DNA from: an uncultured Bacteroidaceae bacterium
GTDB taxonomy: Bacteria > Bacteroidota > Bacteroidia > Bacteroidales > Bacteroidaceae
Direction of reading: 5' to 3'
Assembly (NCBI GenBank): GCA_944321635.1
Contig: CALULY010000012.1
Location: forward strand, 1-64,000
DNA length: 64,000 bases
Both the position numbers and the translations under genes were made by a program. Positions 10,887-19,940 of the stretch are shown here, in pieces; positions within the stretch are counted from its first letter, which is position 1, and each line of letters begins with the position of its first letter. The notes below the pieces were generated by a model. The model made no database searches and was not told the origin of the DNA. It saw nothing but the letters and a program-made list of their open reading frames with translations.

Positions 10887-11321
10887 ATGAACAAACTGAA
10901 AATGATACTGATGCTGCCACTGCTCGCCGCACTCGCGATGATGGCAGGTTGCCAGGAGGAGGAAGTCATCCCCACCCACTCCAAACCAGGATGGACGACC
11001 ATCGACAACCCCGACCACGACGTGACCATGACAGTCATCATGACACTGCCCGACCACTTGGCAGGCAACACGTCGGACGGCGACGAGATGGCGGCGTTCA
11101 TCGGCGACCAATGCCGGGGAACGGCCAACCGCGTCGGCAACCTCTACTACATCATGGTGCGTGGCATGGAGAGCGAGGCAGGCGATGTCTACTTCCGCTA
11201 CTACTGCTCCAACACGGGATATATGTACCGCTCGGCTACTTCCGTCCCGTTCAATGCCAACGCAAGCGAAGGGACGGCGGATGCTCCGCTCAACTTGACA
11301 TTCGACATCATTAAAAACTGA
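10887..11321 (+). CDS. small lipoprotein sharing a module with the giant protein
   Basis: 144 aa with a lipoprotein signal peptide (lipobox LMMAGC, Cys at about residue 21), so it should be acylated and membrane anchored. The mature part closely resembles residues 2670-2785 of the preceding giant protein. Shared features are a W-T opening, Y/V-x-M-T-V, a D-E/D-M-L/A-A-A-F-x-G-x-Q-C-x-G-x-A-N core, an F-R-x-[WY] strand, and a G-T-A-x-[AE]-P-[LV] ending. It lies 49 bp after the giant gene and 5 bp before the OmpA-family gene, indicating one operon. A partner or anchor role for the giant protein is inference. I do not recognise the family by name. Confidence 0.8.
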   Translation: MNKLKMILMLPLLAALAMMAGCQEEEVIPTHSKPGWTTIDNPDHDVTMTVIMTLPDHLAGNTSDGDEMAAFIGDQCRGTANRVGNLYYIMVRGMESEAGDVYFRYYCSNTGYMYRSATSVPFNANASEGTADAPLNLTFDIIKN

Positions 11322-11326
11322 AGACG

Positions 11327-12535
11327 ATGAACAACAACAAAATATTGATGACTATCCTGGCAGCCGCAGCCATCCTCCCAGCCATGGCGCAGGGAGACGG
11401 CACGGAAGCCAAGGAAAAGACGCGATGGGAAAACAACTGGTACATCGAGGCAGGCGGCGGGGCGCAGATACTCTTCTCAAAGAACGCCGGGCTGCTCGAC
11501 GTGGGCGACCGCTTCAACCCATCGGTGTCGCTGACCGTCGGACGGTGGTTCTCGCCCTACTGGGGCATCCGCGTCCAGGCACAGGGCTACCAGATGAACG
11601 GCCTCGCCGTCGCCGACGGCAGCAACTGGGGCGATCCCGTCAGGGGGCACGTCGATGTGCTGCCTAACGGCAACTACCCCTACTACACCCGTTACATGAA
11701 CATCCACGCCGACGCGCAAGTAAGCCTCGCCAACCTCATCGGCGGCTATGACCCCGACCGCAAGTGGGACGTGATGCCCGCGCTCGGCATAGGCTATGTC
11801 CACGCGTTCCCCTACAAAGGGTCGTGCAAGCGCAATACCTACGCCGGGATGCTGTCAGTCATGGCCAAGTGGAGGTTGCCCAAAGGCGTTGACCTCAACC
11901 TTGAAGTCGGCGGCGCGATCATGCCCGACAAATTCGACGGGCGCGACGTGGGCTATCCCGACGGCAACATAGGTGCCACGCTGGGGCTGACCTACAACAT
12001 CCCCAAGATCCAAGGCAAACGCCGGAAGGCACGCACCAGCCCCGCCGCCACACCCGCGACAGTGCTGTGGGACGCAGACCAGCTGCGCGCGATCATCCGC
12101 GAGGAACTCGAAAGGAATGCAAACGCAGCTCCGAGGGATACCGTTTACATAGTCAAGGAGACACCGCAGCCCGCCAGCCGCGACGAAGCCAAGGCGGCGG
12201 CCAACACCCCGTTCACGCTCTCGACCATCCTCTTCCAGCTCGGGGCTGACACCCCCAAGGAAGGGCAAGAGATGGCCTACGTCAACATCGCCCGCTACAT
12301 GGAGACCTATCCCGACGCCCGCATACGCCTTGACGGCTATGCCGACAGCCGCACGGGCAGCGAGCGCGTCAACCTCTACCTCTCCATGCGCAGGGCTGTC
12401 AACGTCCGCGACATACTGGTCAACGACTACGGCATCGACAGCAGCCGCATCGAGGCGCAAGGCATAGGGGTCAACGCGCAACCCTACGAGGAAAACGACT
12501 GGAACCGCGTCGTCATCGTCACCGTCATCGAGTGA
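11327..12535 (+). CDS. OmpA-family outer-membrane protein
   Basis: 402 aa. A signal peptide (MNNNKILMTILAAAAILPAMAQ) is followed by a probable beta-barrel region (about 35-230) rich in alternating aromatic and glycine residues (IEAGGGAQILFS, SLTVGRWFSPYWGIR). A linker follows, then a C-terminal OmpA-like peptidoglycan-binding domain (about 290-402). That domain carries the hallmarks L-D-G-Y-A-D, S-E-R-V-N-L-Y-L-S-x-x-R-A, an I-x-A-Q-G-I-G segment and N-R-V-V-I-V at the end. It is last in the surface-protein operon. It should tie the outer membrane to peptidoglycan and might help hold the large surface protein, but that link is inferred only from gene order. Confidence 0.9.
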   Translation: MNNNKILMTILAAAAILPAMAQGDGTEAKEKTRWENNWYIEAGGGAQILFSKNAGLLDVGDRFNPSVSLTVGRWFSPYWGIRVQAQGYQMNGLAVADGSNWGDPVRGHVDVLPNGNYPYYTRYMNIHADAQVSLANLIGGYDPDRKWDVMPALGIGYVHAFPYKGSCKRNTYAGMLSVMAKWRLPKGVDLNLEVGGAIMPDKFDGRDVGYPDGNIGATLGLTYNIPKIQGKRRKARTSPAATPATVLWDADQLRAIIREELERNANAAPRDTVYIVKETPQPASRDEAKAAANTPFTLSTILFQLGADTPKEGQEMAYVNIARYMETYPDARIRLDGYADSRTGSERVNLYLSMRRAVNVRDILVNDYGIDSSRIEAQGIGVNAQPYEENDWNRVVIVTVIE

Positions 12536-12697
12536 CAGACAGCACGACGGAATGGCACGAGTGGCGGGCATCGGATGATGGCCGCCACTCTTCTTATCTC
12601 TCGTAGCCAAACGCCACAACCATCGGCCTGACGCGTCTACTCTTAGCAATCTGTCTTGGATGAGACGCAGCAGGCAGCGTCTCTACACCATACGGAT

Positions 12698-12734
12698 AAA
12701 AAACATAGCAGCGCGGCAAGTCTTGCCGCGCTGC
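12698..12734 (-). terminator. intrinsic terminator of the minus-strand T9SS operon
   Basis: A 27-bp palindrome (12708-12734; 13-bp arms, effective loop of a few bases) is followed on the minus strand by TATG and six T residues. It lies 22 bp past the stop of the 12757 gene. The arms could also slow plus-strand transcription arriving from the OmpA gene. Confidence 0.8.
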
Positions 12735-12756
12735 ACATTTCAGCCAATCAATAGTC

Positions 12757-13038
12757 TCACATCACCACCTTCGCGCGGCAGGCTACCTCGTTGCCGTCAG
12801 CCACGATGATGGCATAGACACCACGGGGCAGGTCGGGCAGTTGCAACGACAGCGACGTGCCGGTGAATGCTGTGCGCACGACTTCAGTGCCGTCCATCGC
12901 GACGATGCTGACCGAGTGCTCGCCGACCGTGGTGGCGGTGACGTGCAGAGTGCCGTCGCAGACGTAGGCGGAGGCGGTCGAGGCTGGCTGCTCACCTATC
13001 CCGCTGCCGTAGACTGGATTGACGTACATCACCACGTC
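12757..13038. repeat. 282-bp direct repeat, copy 1 (T9SS sorting-domain end)
   Basis: Base-for-base identical to 14777-15058. The identity begins exactly at the stop codon and ends inside the coding sequence, covering the last 93 codons including the sorting domain. Beyond it the two genes remain homologous but differ. Confidence 0.95.
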
Positions 13039-14742
13039 GCCCGAGCGGCATGACAACAGCACCTCTTCATATCCCTCCGTCGGCTCTGTCACCGGGGCAA
13101 GCAGACCTCGGGTGCTGCCGATGCCGTCGATCCACTGTTCGCCGCTGCCCATCGTCAGTACGCGACGCTCATAGCCCTCAAAGTATGCCGTATCCACATC
13201 AGCCACCTCCAGGCGCACCACCCCGTTGTCAAACACTTCGCCCTCGTCAAGGCTGAAGTCGTAGAGGGTGCGGGTCACACCGTCGATGGTGATGGAGGTG
13301 AGGTCGGGGAACCGCTCCACGCCATCATTTTCATTCCTTACAAAAACTGGCTTTGTGATAACCACATCCTTGCCCGACAGCATATCACTGCGGAAGACAT
13401 CTGTCTGCATTGCACCCGCCGTCCTGCCTATCTCGTATGCAGACACGACTTTGCCGTCAGACACTCGCCCGATGACCCAAGTGTTGCCACCGCTCACGGT
13501 ATATGACGTTGGGGCAATCATGTCATAACTGAGCTTCATACACGGGTTCACGCCGGCGAGCCAAGGGGCATTGTCCGGGCAATCCTCATAGACGAGCTGC
13601 CCATCGACGATGCAAGAGAGCAAATGCGGGTTTTCGCCCGTCACGTACATCTGGAGAAGACCCAAGGGGCTGCATTGCAGACAGCCTATTCCCTCGGCAG
13701 CAGAGCCGTTTATGACAGTGCGCTCCACGCCGAGAAATACCTCCTTTCCCGTGGTCATGACCACTCCGCTGCCATAGTCATCATACACATTATCCGTCGG
13801 CGCGGAATAAAAAGTCTCGCCTTCCCCTGCCCCGAAGTCATACAACAGGAACGGTTCTCCAGCTGCAACGTATGTCTCATGGACGAAGCCCGAGGACTTC
13901 AGCACCACGCAATAGACCTTTTCACCGTCCTTGCGCATCAACGCTATCGCGCCGTTGGAATCATAGTCCAGACTACCGGCATCAAGGCTTATGGTTCTCA
14001 CATCCGTCGCATCCAGCACGCACGAGCGCATCACCTGCCACGTCTCACCGTAGGCGATCGTGTCGCCTCGCAGCCTGTAAACAACGACCATCGACGGGTC
14101 AACAAGATAGTCCGGAGTGTCTCCGTGACTGAGACAGGACACCCAGTAGGCCTCCTTGCAATCGAATGCGTCAGCTTTGTATTGGTAGAGCAACTTCCCG
14201 CCACGGGTGAAGCTGTACAATGTCTTGCGGTCGCCGTTGGTCGGTTGCATATAAGCGTGCGTAAGCACCCCGTCGCTGCAACCTATGCCGCGCAACAGGA
14301 AATCACCGTCTTCACACCCCACATAGTCGCACGACGAGCCATCGGACAGGCGCATCTGCCCAATCTCACTGATTTCTATCCTCATAGGTTCTACGTCCGG
14401 CTCGGCATATTCAAACACAAGCTCCTTGCCAACCGACCAATCGAAGTCATAAAGCAAGAACTCCCTGCCAAATGAGGCATCATGCGCATAGACCTTGCCG
14501 CCATCTTCGCGCAAGCTCTGATCCGTCGCGACACCGTTGCGGGACAGTTTGCGGTAGGTTTCGCCGCCTATCACAGTGTCCCCTCCGACGATGTAGGTGT
14601 CGTAGCGGTAGGTGTTTTCAATGATGTTGGTCGTCTTTTCCACCCACGTTGTACCCTCGGGGAAGAACGGTGGCTGAACATCCTGACCTGATGCCGCCAA
14701 GCAAACAGCAAGGACGGTCATCATCAATGCTATCTTTTTCAT
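12757..14742 (-). CDS. T9SS-exported repeat protein, three-module paralogue
   Basis: 661 aa from the ATG at 14742, which gives a clean signal peptide (MKKIALMMTVLAVCLAASGQ); an in-frame ATG eight codons earlier is less likely. Three degenerate modules of about 180-200 residues follow. Each has a G-D-T strand, an R-x-D/K-D-G-x-K-V-Y motif and a F-L-L-Y-D-F motif, the latter seen near residues 90 and 285 and as LYDFSLDEG in the last module. The C terminus is a T9SS type-A sorting domain ending RGVYAIIVADGNEVACRAKVVM. The upstream paralogue (14777-16210) looks like this protein without its first module. Substrate and function are unknown. It is the last gene of a four-gene exported-protein operon. 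Confidence 0.85.
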   Translation of the reverse strand: MKKIALMMTVLAVCLAASGQDVQPPFFPEGTTWVEKTTNIIENTYRYDTYIVGGDTVIGGETYRKLSRNGVATDQSLREDGGKVYAHDASFGREFLLYDFDWSVGKELVFEYAEPDVEPMRIEISEIGQMRLSDGSSCDYVGCEDGDFLLRGIGCSDGVLTHAYMQPTNGDRKTLYSFTRGGKLLYQYKADAFDCKEAYWVSCLSHGDTPDYLVDPSMVVVYRLRGDTIAYGETWQVMRSCVLDATDVRTISLDAGSLDYDSNGAIALMRKDGEKVYCVVLKSSGFVHETYVAAGEPFLLYDFGAGEGETFYSAPTDNVYDDYGSGVVMTTGKEVFLGVERTVINGSAAEGIGCLQCSPLGLLQMYVTGENPHLLSCIVDGQLVYEDCPDNAPWLAGVNPCMKLSYDMIAPTSYTVSGGNTWVIGRVSDGKVVSAYEIGRTAGAMQTDVFRSDMLSGKDVVITKPVFVRNENDGVERFPDLTSITIDGVTRTLYDFSLDEGEVFDNGVVRLEVADVDTAYFEGYERRVLTMGSGEQWIDGIGSTRGLLAPVTEPTEGYEEVLLSCRSGDVVMYVNPVYGSGIGEQPASTASAYVCDGTLHVTATTVGEHSVSIVAMDGTEVVRTAFTGTSLSLQLPDLPRGVYAIIVADGNEVACRAKVVM

Positions 14743-14776
14743 AAGGCTGTGGTTTTTACCATTCATTCCGCTTGCT

Positions 14777-15058
14777 TCACATCACCACCTTCGCGCGGCA
14801 GGCTACCTCGTTGCCGTCAGCCACGATGATGGCATAGACACCACGGGGCAGGTCGGGCAGTTGCAACGACAGCGACGTGCCGGTGAATGCTGTGCGCACG
14901 ACTTCAGTGCCGTCCATCGCGACGATGCTGACCGAGTGCTCGCCGACCGTGGTGGCGGTGACGTGCAGAGTGCCGTCGCAGACGTAGGCGGAGGCGGTCG
15001 AGGCTGGCTGCTCACCTATCCCGCTGCCGTAGACTGGATTGACGTACATCACCACGTC
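14777..15058. repeat. 282-bp direct repeat, copy 2
   Basis: Identical to 12757-13038 at an offset of 2020 bp, and likewise starts exactly at the stop codon. It encodes the C-terminal sorting domain of the upstream paralogue. Confidence 0.95.
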
Positions 15059-16210
15059 ACCCGAGCGGCATGAGAGCAGCACCTCCTCATATTCGTCCGT
15101 CGGCTCGGTGACGGGGGCGAGCAGGCCGCGCGTGCTGCCGATGCCGTCTATCCACTGTTCGCCGCTGTCCATGGTGAGTATGCGCCGTTCATATCCCTCG
15201 ACGAATGCCGTGTCCACTGCCGTGACGGTCAGGCGCACCACGCCATTGTCGAACACCTCGCCCACGTCAAGCCCGAAGTCATAGAGGTCGCACGTCGCGC
15301 CGTCGATGGTGACGGTGGCGAGGTCTGACCTCCCTTTATTTATATCCATGCCCGCATACTGGGATGCGCCACACTCCCACTTGTCATCCAGGAATCCGCT
15401 GACACGCACCACTGTGTAGGTGGACGTGACCTTGCCGTCCACGACACGGCCGACAGTCCATGTGCTCGATGCGCCGTCGGCTTGCGCGATGAACGGGTCG
15501 TAATAATACTTCAACGCACGCAATGACACCGCATCATCTACGCTAAAGATAGTCTCGCCGTCAACGATGCAGGAAAGCAAGTGCGGGTTCTGTCCCGTCG
15601 ATACGGGGAACAGGACACCGAAAGGCCCGAGGTAATCAGATTCGCCTACCCCCTCGACACAATGGTAAATGTCGCAATCATAGACCCGCCTGGCAACCCC
15701 ATTAAAATCCTTCTCGCCGATGCCGCCGACTTGCATGGTGACATCATCTTCCGTGTACGGCCACAACGCACCTGGGTAAGTTATCACCGTTTCATCATCC
15801 ACTCCGAAATCATAAAGCAGGAACGGCTCACCATCATTGAAATAGCCTCCAAAATAGCCCGCAAAATAGTCTGACAGCACGACACCATACACTTTATCTC
15901 CATCCTTGCGCGTCAACCCGAACAGTGAGTAATCGTATGTATCCAGTTCAAGCCTCAACGTCCGGAAGTCGTCCTGGGTCACCTCGCAGCCATACACTTT
16001 CTGCCACACTTCACCGTCATACACAGTGTCGCCCTTTGACTGGAAAATAATCATGGACAACTGCATCGGCTTCTCTTCGGGGTAGAACTCGCTCACCCAA
16101 TAGGCCTCCTTGCAGTCAAAAGCATCTGGAATGGATGTATCTTGTGCATTGGCCGACATGATAGAAACAATAGCTACGGCCAAAAAGAGCATAATTCGCT
16201 TCATAATCAT
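14777..16210 (-). CDS. T9SS-exported repeat protein, two-module paralogue
   Basis: 477 aa. The ATG at 16210 overlaps the stop codon of the C25 peptidase gene (ATGA), suggesting translational coupling; ATG 16204 is also possible. A signal peptide ends near SANAQ. Two modules match modules 2 and 3 of the next gene, including CKEAYWVS, GEPFLLYDFG, TGQNPHLLSCIVDG, GEVFDNGVVRL and RRILTMDSGEQWIDG. The last 93 residues are encoded by DNA identical to that of the neighbour and contain the T9SS type-A sorting domain. The function is not recognised. Tandem duplication followed by homogenisation of the 3' end is the simplest history. Confidence 0.85.
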   Translation of the reverse strand: MIMKRIMLFLAVAIVSIMSANAQDTSIPDAFDCKEAYWVSEFYPEEKPMQLSMIIFQSKGDTVYDGEVWQKVYGCEVTQDDFRTLRLELDTYDYSLFGLTRKDGDKVYGVVLSDYFAGYFGGYFNDGEPFLLYDFGVDDETVITYPGALWPYTEDDVTMQVGGIGEKDFNGVARRVYDCDIYHCVEGVGESDYLGPFGVLFPVSTGQNPHLLSCIVDGETIFSVDDAVSLRALKYYYDPFIAQADGASSTWTVGRVVDGKVTSTYTVVRVSGFLDDKWECGASQYAGMDINKGRSDLATVTIDGATCDLYDFGLDVGEVFDNGVVRLTVTAVDTAFVEGYERRILTMDSGEQWIDGIGSTRGLLAPVTEPTDEYEEVLLSCRSGDVVMYVNPVYGSGIGEQPASTASAYVCDGTLHVTATTVGEHSVSIVAMDGTEVVRTAFTGTSLSLQLPDLPRGVYAIIVADGNEVACRAKVVM

Positions 16211-18570
16211 TCAATGGTTAAAGTTGAACCTTTCTCCACGCTGAAGCCTCCCTCGATGACGGTGGAGTGTTCGGCATCAAGGGTTATGTGAGAGTTGCCT
16301 TTTATAACGACATCTCCCTCTGCACGGTTTGGGTCTACGTCACGTCCGGCTTCGATGGTATAGCCCGTGATTGTCTTATCTGCGCCGTTGTAGGTGATGT
16401 TTTGCAACTTGACATGGCTGCGTGCCTCATATACGAGCGGAAGATATCCATCACGGGTTATAACAACGGTGTAATCTGTCGGAAGCCCAGAGAATGTCAT
16501 TGTAGTAAAGTCGGAGGCAACGACACGATAAGGATTGTCACCGTCGCCAATCTCTGTGATGCAAAGCCGATAGTCGGCTGACGGCAAGGTGACGGTCAGG
16601 CGACGGGCATCCTCATCCCTGTCCAACGTTGCATTGATTTGCTTGGGAGTGTCTATCCACATGGGCATCTCGGGGCAGCCTGTGAGGTTATGAACTATCC
16701 TATCCCATCCAGTTACTACTCCTACTTTTGAAATAGCCTCTAACACGCCTAATGATGTTGTCTCTAATGTGTACAGAACATCACAGAAGCTATAAAACAA
16801 AGGTTCGACCGCTCCGAAATAGCCTTCTTTTGTGTTACCTAAAAAGGCTACCGAACCCGATCTGTAACCAGATGTAGCATATTTGGCAAAGCAACTGTAT
16901 TTCCCTGTCGAGTCAGACTTGTACTCATAGGCTGAATTGGTGCATGACATGGAGTAATTGATATTTGGATGATTTGGATTGTTCATATTGGCCAAAGAAC
17001 CTCCATCACTATAACCTAATGGATCATCATCGCATAATGTACTTCTAACATTGTCATAGGAATACAATCTTTCTTTTATTGCTTTGTCATTATTGTAGGA
17101 TTCTGTTGCGATAGCAACACTGCAATGATTACCATGTCCCATGAAACTAACCAAGCCATGATTATTGTTAAATTCCGAAATTGCTTCTGGACCTGTTGGA
17201 TGCTGCGGGGGCTCGGGTGATTTAGGAAAAACAATACCATTATATTTCTCTCTTAACACCTTAATAGTCTTAAAAGATGGCAGATGCCGTCCTATCTCCT
17301 CGCCAGCACTATAAGTCACATTTCCTTCACTGTCCGCAGACGTAAATTGGTCTGCTTCTGTAAAAAACGCCCTTGTCAAATAAGAATAGTCTCCCAGTCC
17401 GGGATTCTTCTCATAAATCAACGCCTTTTCTATCCAGTTGTTCGCCTCTGTCTTATTAGAACACAAGATCCTGCCGACATATATTTCCTCCTCATAGTCT
17501 ATTTCTCCCTTGCTATATTCGCCATACACCCCATTGCCATTCTTATCCCAATCGGCATTGAAATCTGAGAAGTACAGTTCTGTTATCAGTTCATTAGAAG
17601 TACTATGCGCATACCTCACCGGCACCACATCCGGGTCTCCAGCCAGCAGCGCATAAACCGTACCCTCCAGATAAGACTCGTAGAGGAACTGGCGCAACTT
17701 GCCTGCATCGTCATAGATGCCCGAGATCTCGTCGCCTGCATAGTTGGCCTTAATCCATTCCATCGTGACGATGCCCGCATCGAGGCCTTTCATGCGTTTC
17801 CACTCCGCCCACGGCTCGAATGCAGATGCCAAGGCTTCGCTGGTGACGATGACATACTCGTAGCCCAGCTTGTCACCGTCGGAACGAGCAGGCATCTCAT
17901 AGCGTTGCGGTGCTTTCGCCATCGGCGCTGATGCCACGTCTCCTGGATTCTCCACCACCTTTTGCACCAGACCTGCCAACATTGCGGCATTGCCTGGGCG
18001 CATTGCCGGAGCTGTCAACTCGGGAGCAGGCGAAGATGGGGAAGCCAACTGCAATGAGACAGTGACATCGGAATAGAAGTCCAGCGTCCCAGACTGCGGA
18101 TGATACTCAAACGGGGTCAAGCGCACCGTCACAATCTTGTTGACGAGGTGCATCCATCCCTCGCCCACAATCTCCGCCATGGCGGATGGATAGGCGGCAT
18201 CCGAAGAATAGACCGATGCAGACGGTTCTGTAAACTCCAGGTCAACATTGTCCATGCTTGTCGGGACAGGCTGCTGCACGGGCAACAACGGCAATGACAG
18301 TTGATATGTCGTCTTGCCAGACTTGCTCACAGTGACAGCCTTGACATCACGGCCATCGGGAATATAGAAGTTCAAGTAGCAAGATGGCAACGACGGTTCA
18401 CCCACGACCGAGGTCGAAGCATCAAGCGATGACACGACCGAGCAATAGCCCTCATGCTCGGCACTTGCCTGCACGGAGGGTGTGTCAAACGTGTAGCTCT
18501 TGCTGATGGTTTGTGCCGACGCGCAGCACGCAGCCATCAATAGAGCAGAAAGCAAAACTGACTTTTTCAT
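16207..18570 (-). CDS. C25-family (gingipain-like) cysteine peptidase
   Basis: 787 aa with signal peptide MKKSVLLSALLMAACCASAQ. An N-terminal propeptide-like region (about 20-230) precedes the C25 catalytic domain (about 235-640). The probable catalytic His is in SFMGHGNH and the catalytic Cys in YSMSCTNSAYEY, with the family's LLAGDPDVVP and EEIYVGRI strands also present. The end (VVIKGNSHITLDAEHS and onward) looks like a coathanger-type repeat; I see no canonical T9SS sorting domain. C25 members include gingipains and the T9SS sortase PorU. This protein is shorter than PorU as I know it, so secreted peptidase is the better guess. It sits between an S74-like T9SS protein (15 bp upstream) and the paralogue pair. 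Confidence 0.85.
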   Translation of the reverse strand: MKKSVLLSALLMAACCASAQTISKSYTFDTPSVQASAEHEGYCSVVSSLDASTSVVGEPSLPSCYLNFYIPDGRDVKAVTVSKSGKTTYQLSLPLLPVQQPVPTSMDNVDLEFTEPSASVYSSDAAYPSAMAEIVGEGWMHLVNKIVTVRLTPFEYHPQSGTLDFYSDVTVSLQLASPSSPAPELTAPAMRPGNAAMLAGLVQKVVENPGDVASAPMAKAPQRYEMPARSDGDKLGYEYVIVTSEALASAFEPWAEWKRMKGLDAGIVTMEWIKANYAGDEISGIYDDAGKLRQFLYESYLEGTVYALLAGDPDVVPVRYAHSTSNELITELYFSDFNADWDKNGNGVYGEYSKGEIDYEEEIYVGRILCSNKTEANNWIEKALIYEKNPGLGDYSYLTRAFFTEADQFTSADSEGNVTYSAGEEIGRHLPSFKTIKVLREKYNGIVFPKSPEPPQHPTGPEAISEFNNNHGLVSFMGHGNHCSVAIATESYNNDKAIKERLYSYDNVRSTLCDDDPLGYSDGGSLANMNNPNHPNINYSMSCTNSAYEYKSDSTGKYSCFAKYATSGYRSGSVAFLGNTKEGYFGAVEPLFYSFCDVLYTLETTSLGVLEAISKVGVVTGWDRIVHNLTGCPEMPMWIDTPKQINATLDRDEDARRLTVTLPSADYRLCITEIGDGDNPYRVVASDFTTMTFSGLPTDYTVVITRDGYLPLVYEARSHVKLQNITYNGADKTITGYTIEAGRDVDPNRAEGDVVIKGNSHITLDAEHSTVIEGGFSVEKGSTLTIE

Positions 18571-18585
18571 TTCTCGCTCCTCCCA

Positions 18586-19614
18586 TTAGTCCGTCAAAAT
18601 CATCCTGTGAGAAGCGACTTCCCGTCCGTCGGCGATGAGAGAGTAGATGTACATCCCCGCGCCCAGTTCGGAGGCGGCGACCACTACCTGCCCTTGCCTG
18701 CCGGCCAGTTCTATGCGCTTGACTTGCCTGCCTTGCAGGTCATAAATGCAGAGGCAAGCATCCGACACGTCATCGGCAAGGCCATAGCGGATGACTGTCT
18801 CGCCATCGGAAGGGTTTGGCGCATTTTGCTCAACGTAGGTCTTTGCATCCGCCGTGGCGGCATCACCAGCGACAGCCCGCATCTCTGGCGCGACGTCACG
18901 CGCCTCGGCAAGTTGTTCCTCAAGCATTGTGACCTTGGTGCTCAACTCGTTGACAGCATCGATGAGGACGACGACAAGGTCGGAGTAGCTAATGCCCTTG
19001 CTGCCGTCGTCGAGTGTCACCACAGCCTCGGGCACGCCAGCCTCGACTTCCTCGGCCAAGAGACCCAGACGTTGGCGTGGCTGGGCTGACGTGCTGCCTG
19101 CACTCATCGTCGAGACACCACCCGTCTGTTGCTCGACAGTGTAGGAGACACCTGTTATGCCACTCAGCTTGGAGAGGGGAGACTGGACGGAGGAGCGGGA
19201 GACCTCATTAGAACTAACAATTACTCTATCTCCTGGATTCAATGCCGAATGTATCACACCATCTTTAGCATAAACCCTCCCAGCCTTATCAACATAAAAC
19301 ACTCTTTTGAAAGTCTCTTTTCGTCCAGCTATGGGAAGGAAACTATCATCAACATCTTCATTAGTATTGCCGCTTACACACTGGATAAACAAATTGCCTG
19401 GGATAAGGTGTGCTGTTGATGAAGTTTCCATATATAGATTCAAGGCCGACCTTCCTGGGATTCCATACACAGTAGCTGTAGCCGCAGGCAATAAATCCAT
19501 AGTCTCTCCCGGTATCACCCCGAACTCGCTACGTCCCAGCGAATCAACTCTCAACTGAGCATTTGCGGCTACTGACAGCCCAAATGCCACGAACAAAAGA
19601 CCGATCTTTTTCAT
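18586..19614 (-). CDS. T9SS-exported protein with an S74/endosialidase-chaperone-like region
   Basis: 342 aa with a signal peptide (MKKIGLLFVAFGLSVAANAQ). Around residues 180-235, R-L-G-L-L-A-E-E-V-E, then K-G-I-S-Y-S-D-L and a V-V-L-I-D-A-V-N-E-L segment leading into a short coiled coil, resemble the peptidase S74 intramolecular chaperone domain of phage tail spikes. The C terminus is a T9SS type-A sorting domain (A-P-N-P-S-D-G-E-T, L-Q-G-R-Q-V, G-M-Y-I-Y-S-L). It is first in the four-gene operon. S74 domains usually trimerise and self-cleave; whether this one does is unknown. Confidence 0.75.
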   Translation of the reverse strand: MKKIGLLFVAFGLSVAANAQLRVDSLGRSEFGVIPGETMDLLPAATATVYGIPGRSALNLYMETSSTAHLIPGNLFIQCVSGNTNEDVDDSFLPIAGRKETFKRVFYVDKAGRVYAKDGVIHSALNPGDRVIVSSNEVSRSSVQSPLSKLSGITGVSYTVEQQTGGVSTMSAGSTSAQPRQRLGLLAEEVEAGVPEAVVTLDDGSKGISYSDLVVVLIDAVNELSTKVTMLEEQLAEARDVAPEMRAVAGDAATADAKTYVEQNAPNPSDGETVIRYGLADDVSDACLCIYDLQGRQVKRIELAGRQGQVVVAASELGAGMYIYSLIADGREVASHRMILTD

Positions 19615-19835
19615 AGTCTTAACATTTAATGATTAAATTTCCACAATGATAAAAATTAAAATCATAAAACGCAACAGACAGCACAAAAAGAAAATCGCAA
19701 ACCCACATTTAAACACATTTAAATGTATACAACCAACACAGGGGGGGATAATTGCAAATACAAGTATTCAAAAGCAGGAATTAATGCAAATTATTAGTAA
19801 TAAAACGAGACAGGCAAACGGAGGCAAGGTCGCAG

Positions 19836-19910
19836 CATACCACCCAAAGTTCAAAGACACCGTATGCAACGGACGGGAACATTGCATGACAGCAGGCAAA
19901 ACATCGTATG
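19836..19910 (+). repeat. 22-bp-period CAT-N3-ATG array, locus 1
   Basis: Cores at 19836 (CATaccACC), 19858 (CACcgtATG), 19880 (CATtgcATG) and 19902 (CATcgtATG), spaced exactly 22 bp apart. The last two are perfect; the first is the ACC-type opening unit seen at other loci. Confidence 0.8.
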
Positions 19911-19940
19911 CCGCCGCAACAGCAATCACGGCGAAGGGGC

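Noticed and set aside
12569-12577. Further CAT-N3-ATG core (CATcggATG)
   Set aside because: No partner at 22-bp spacing on either side; single cores are expected by chance (about 1 in 4096 positions).
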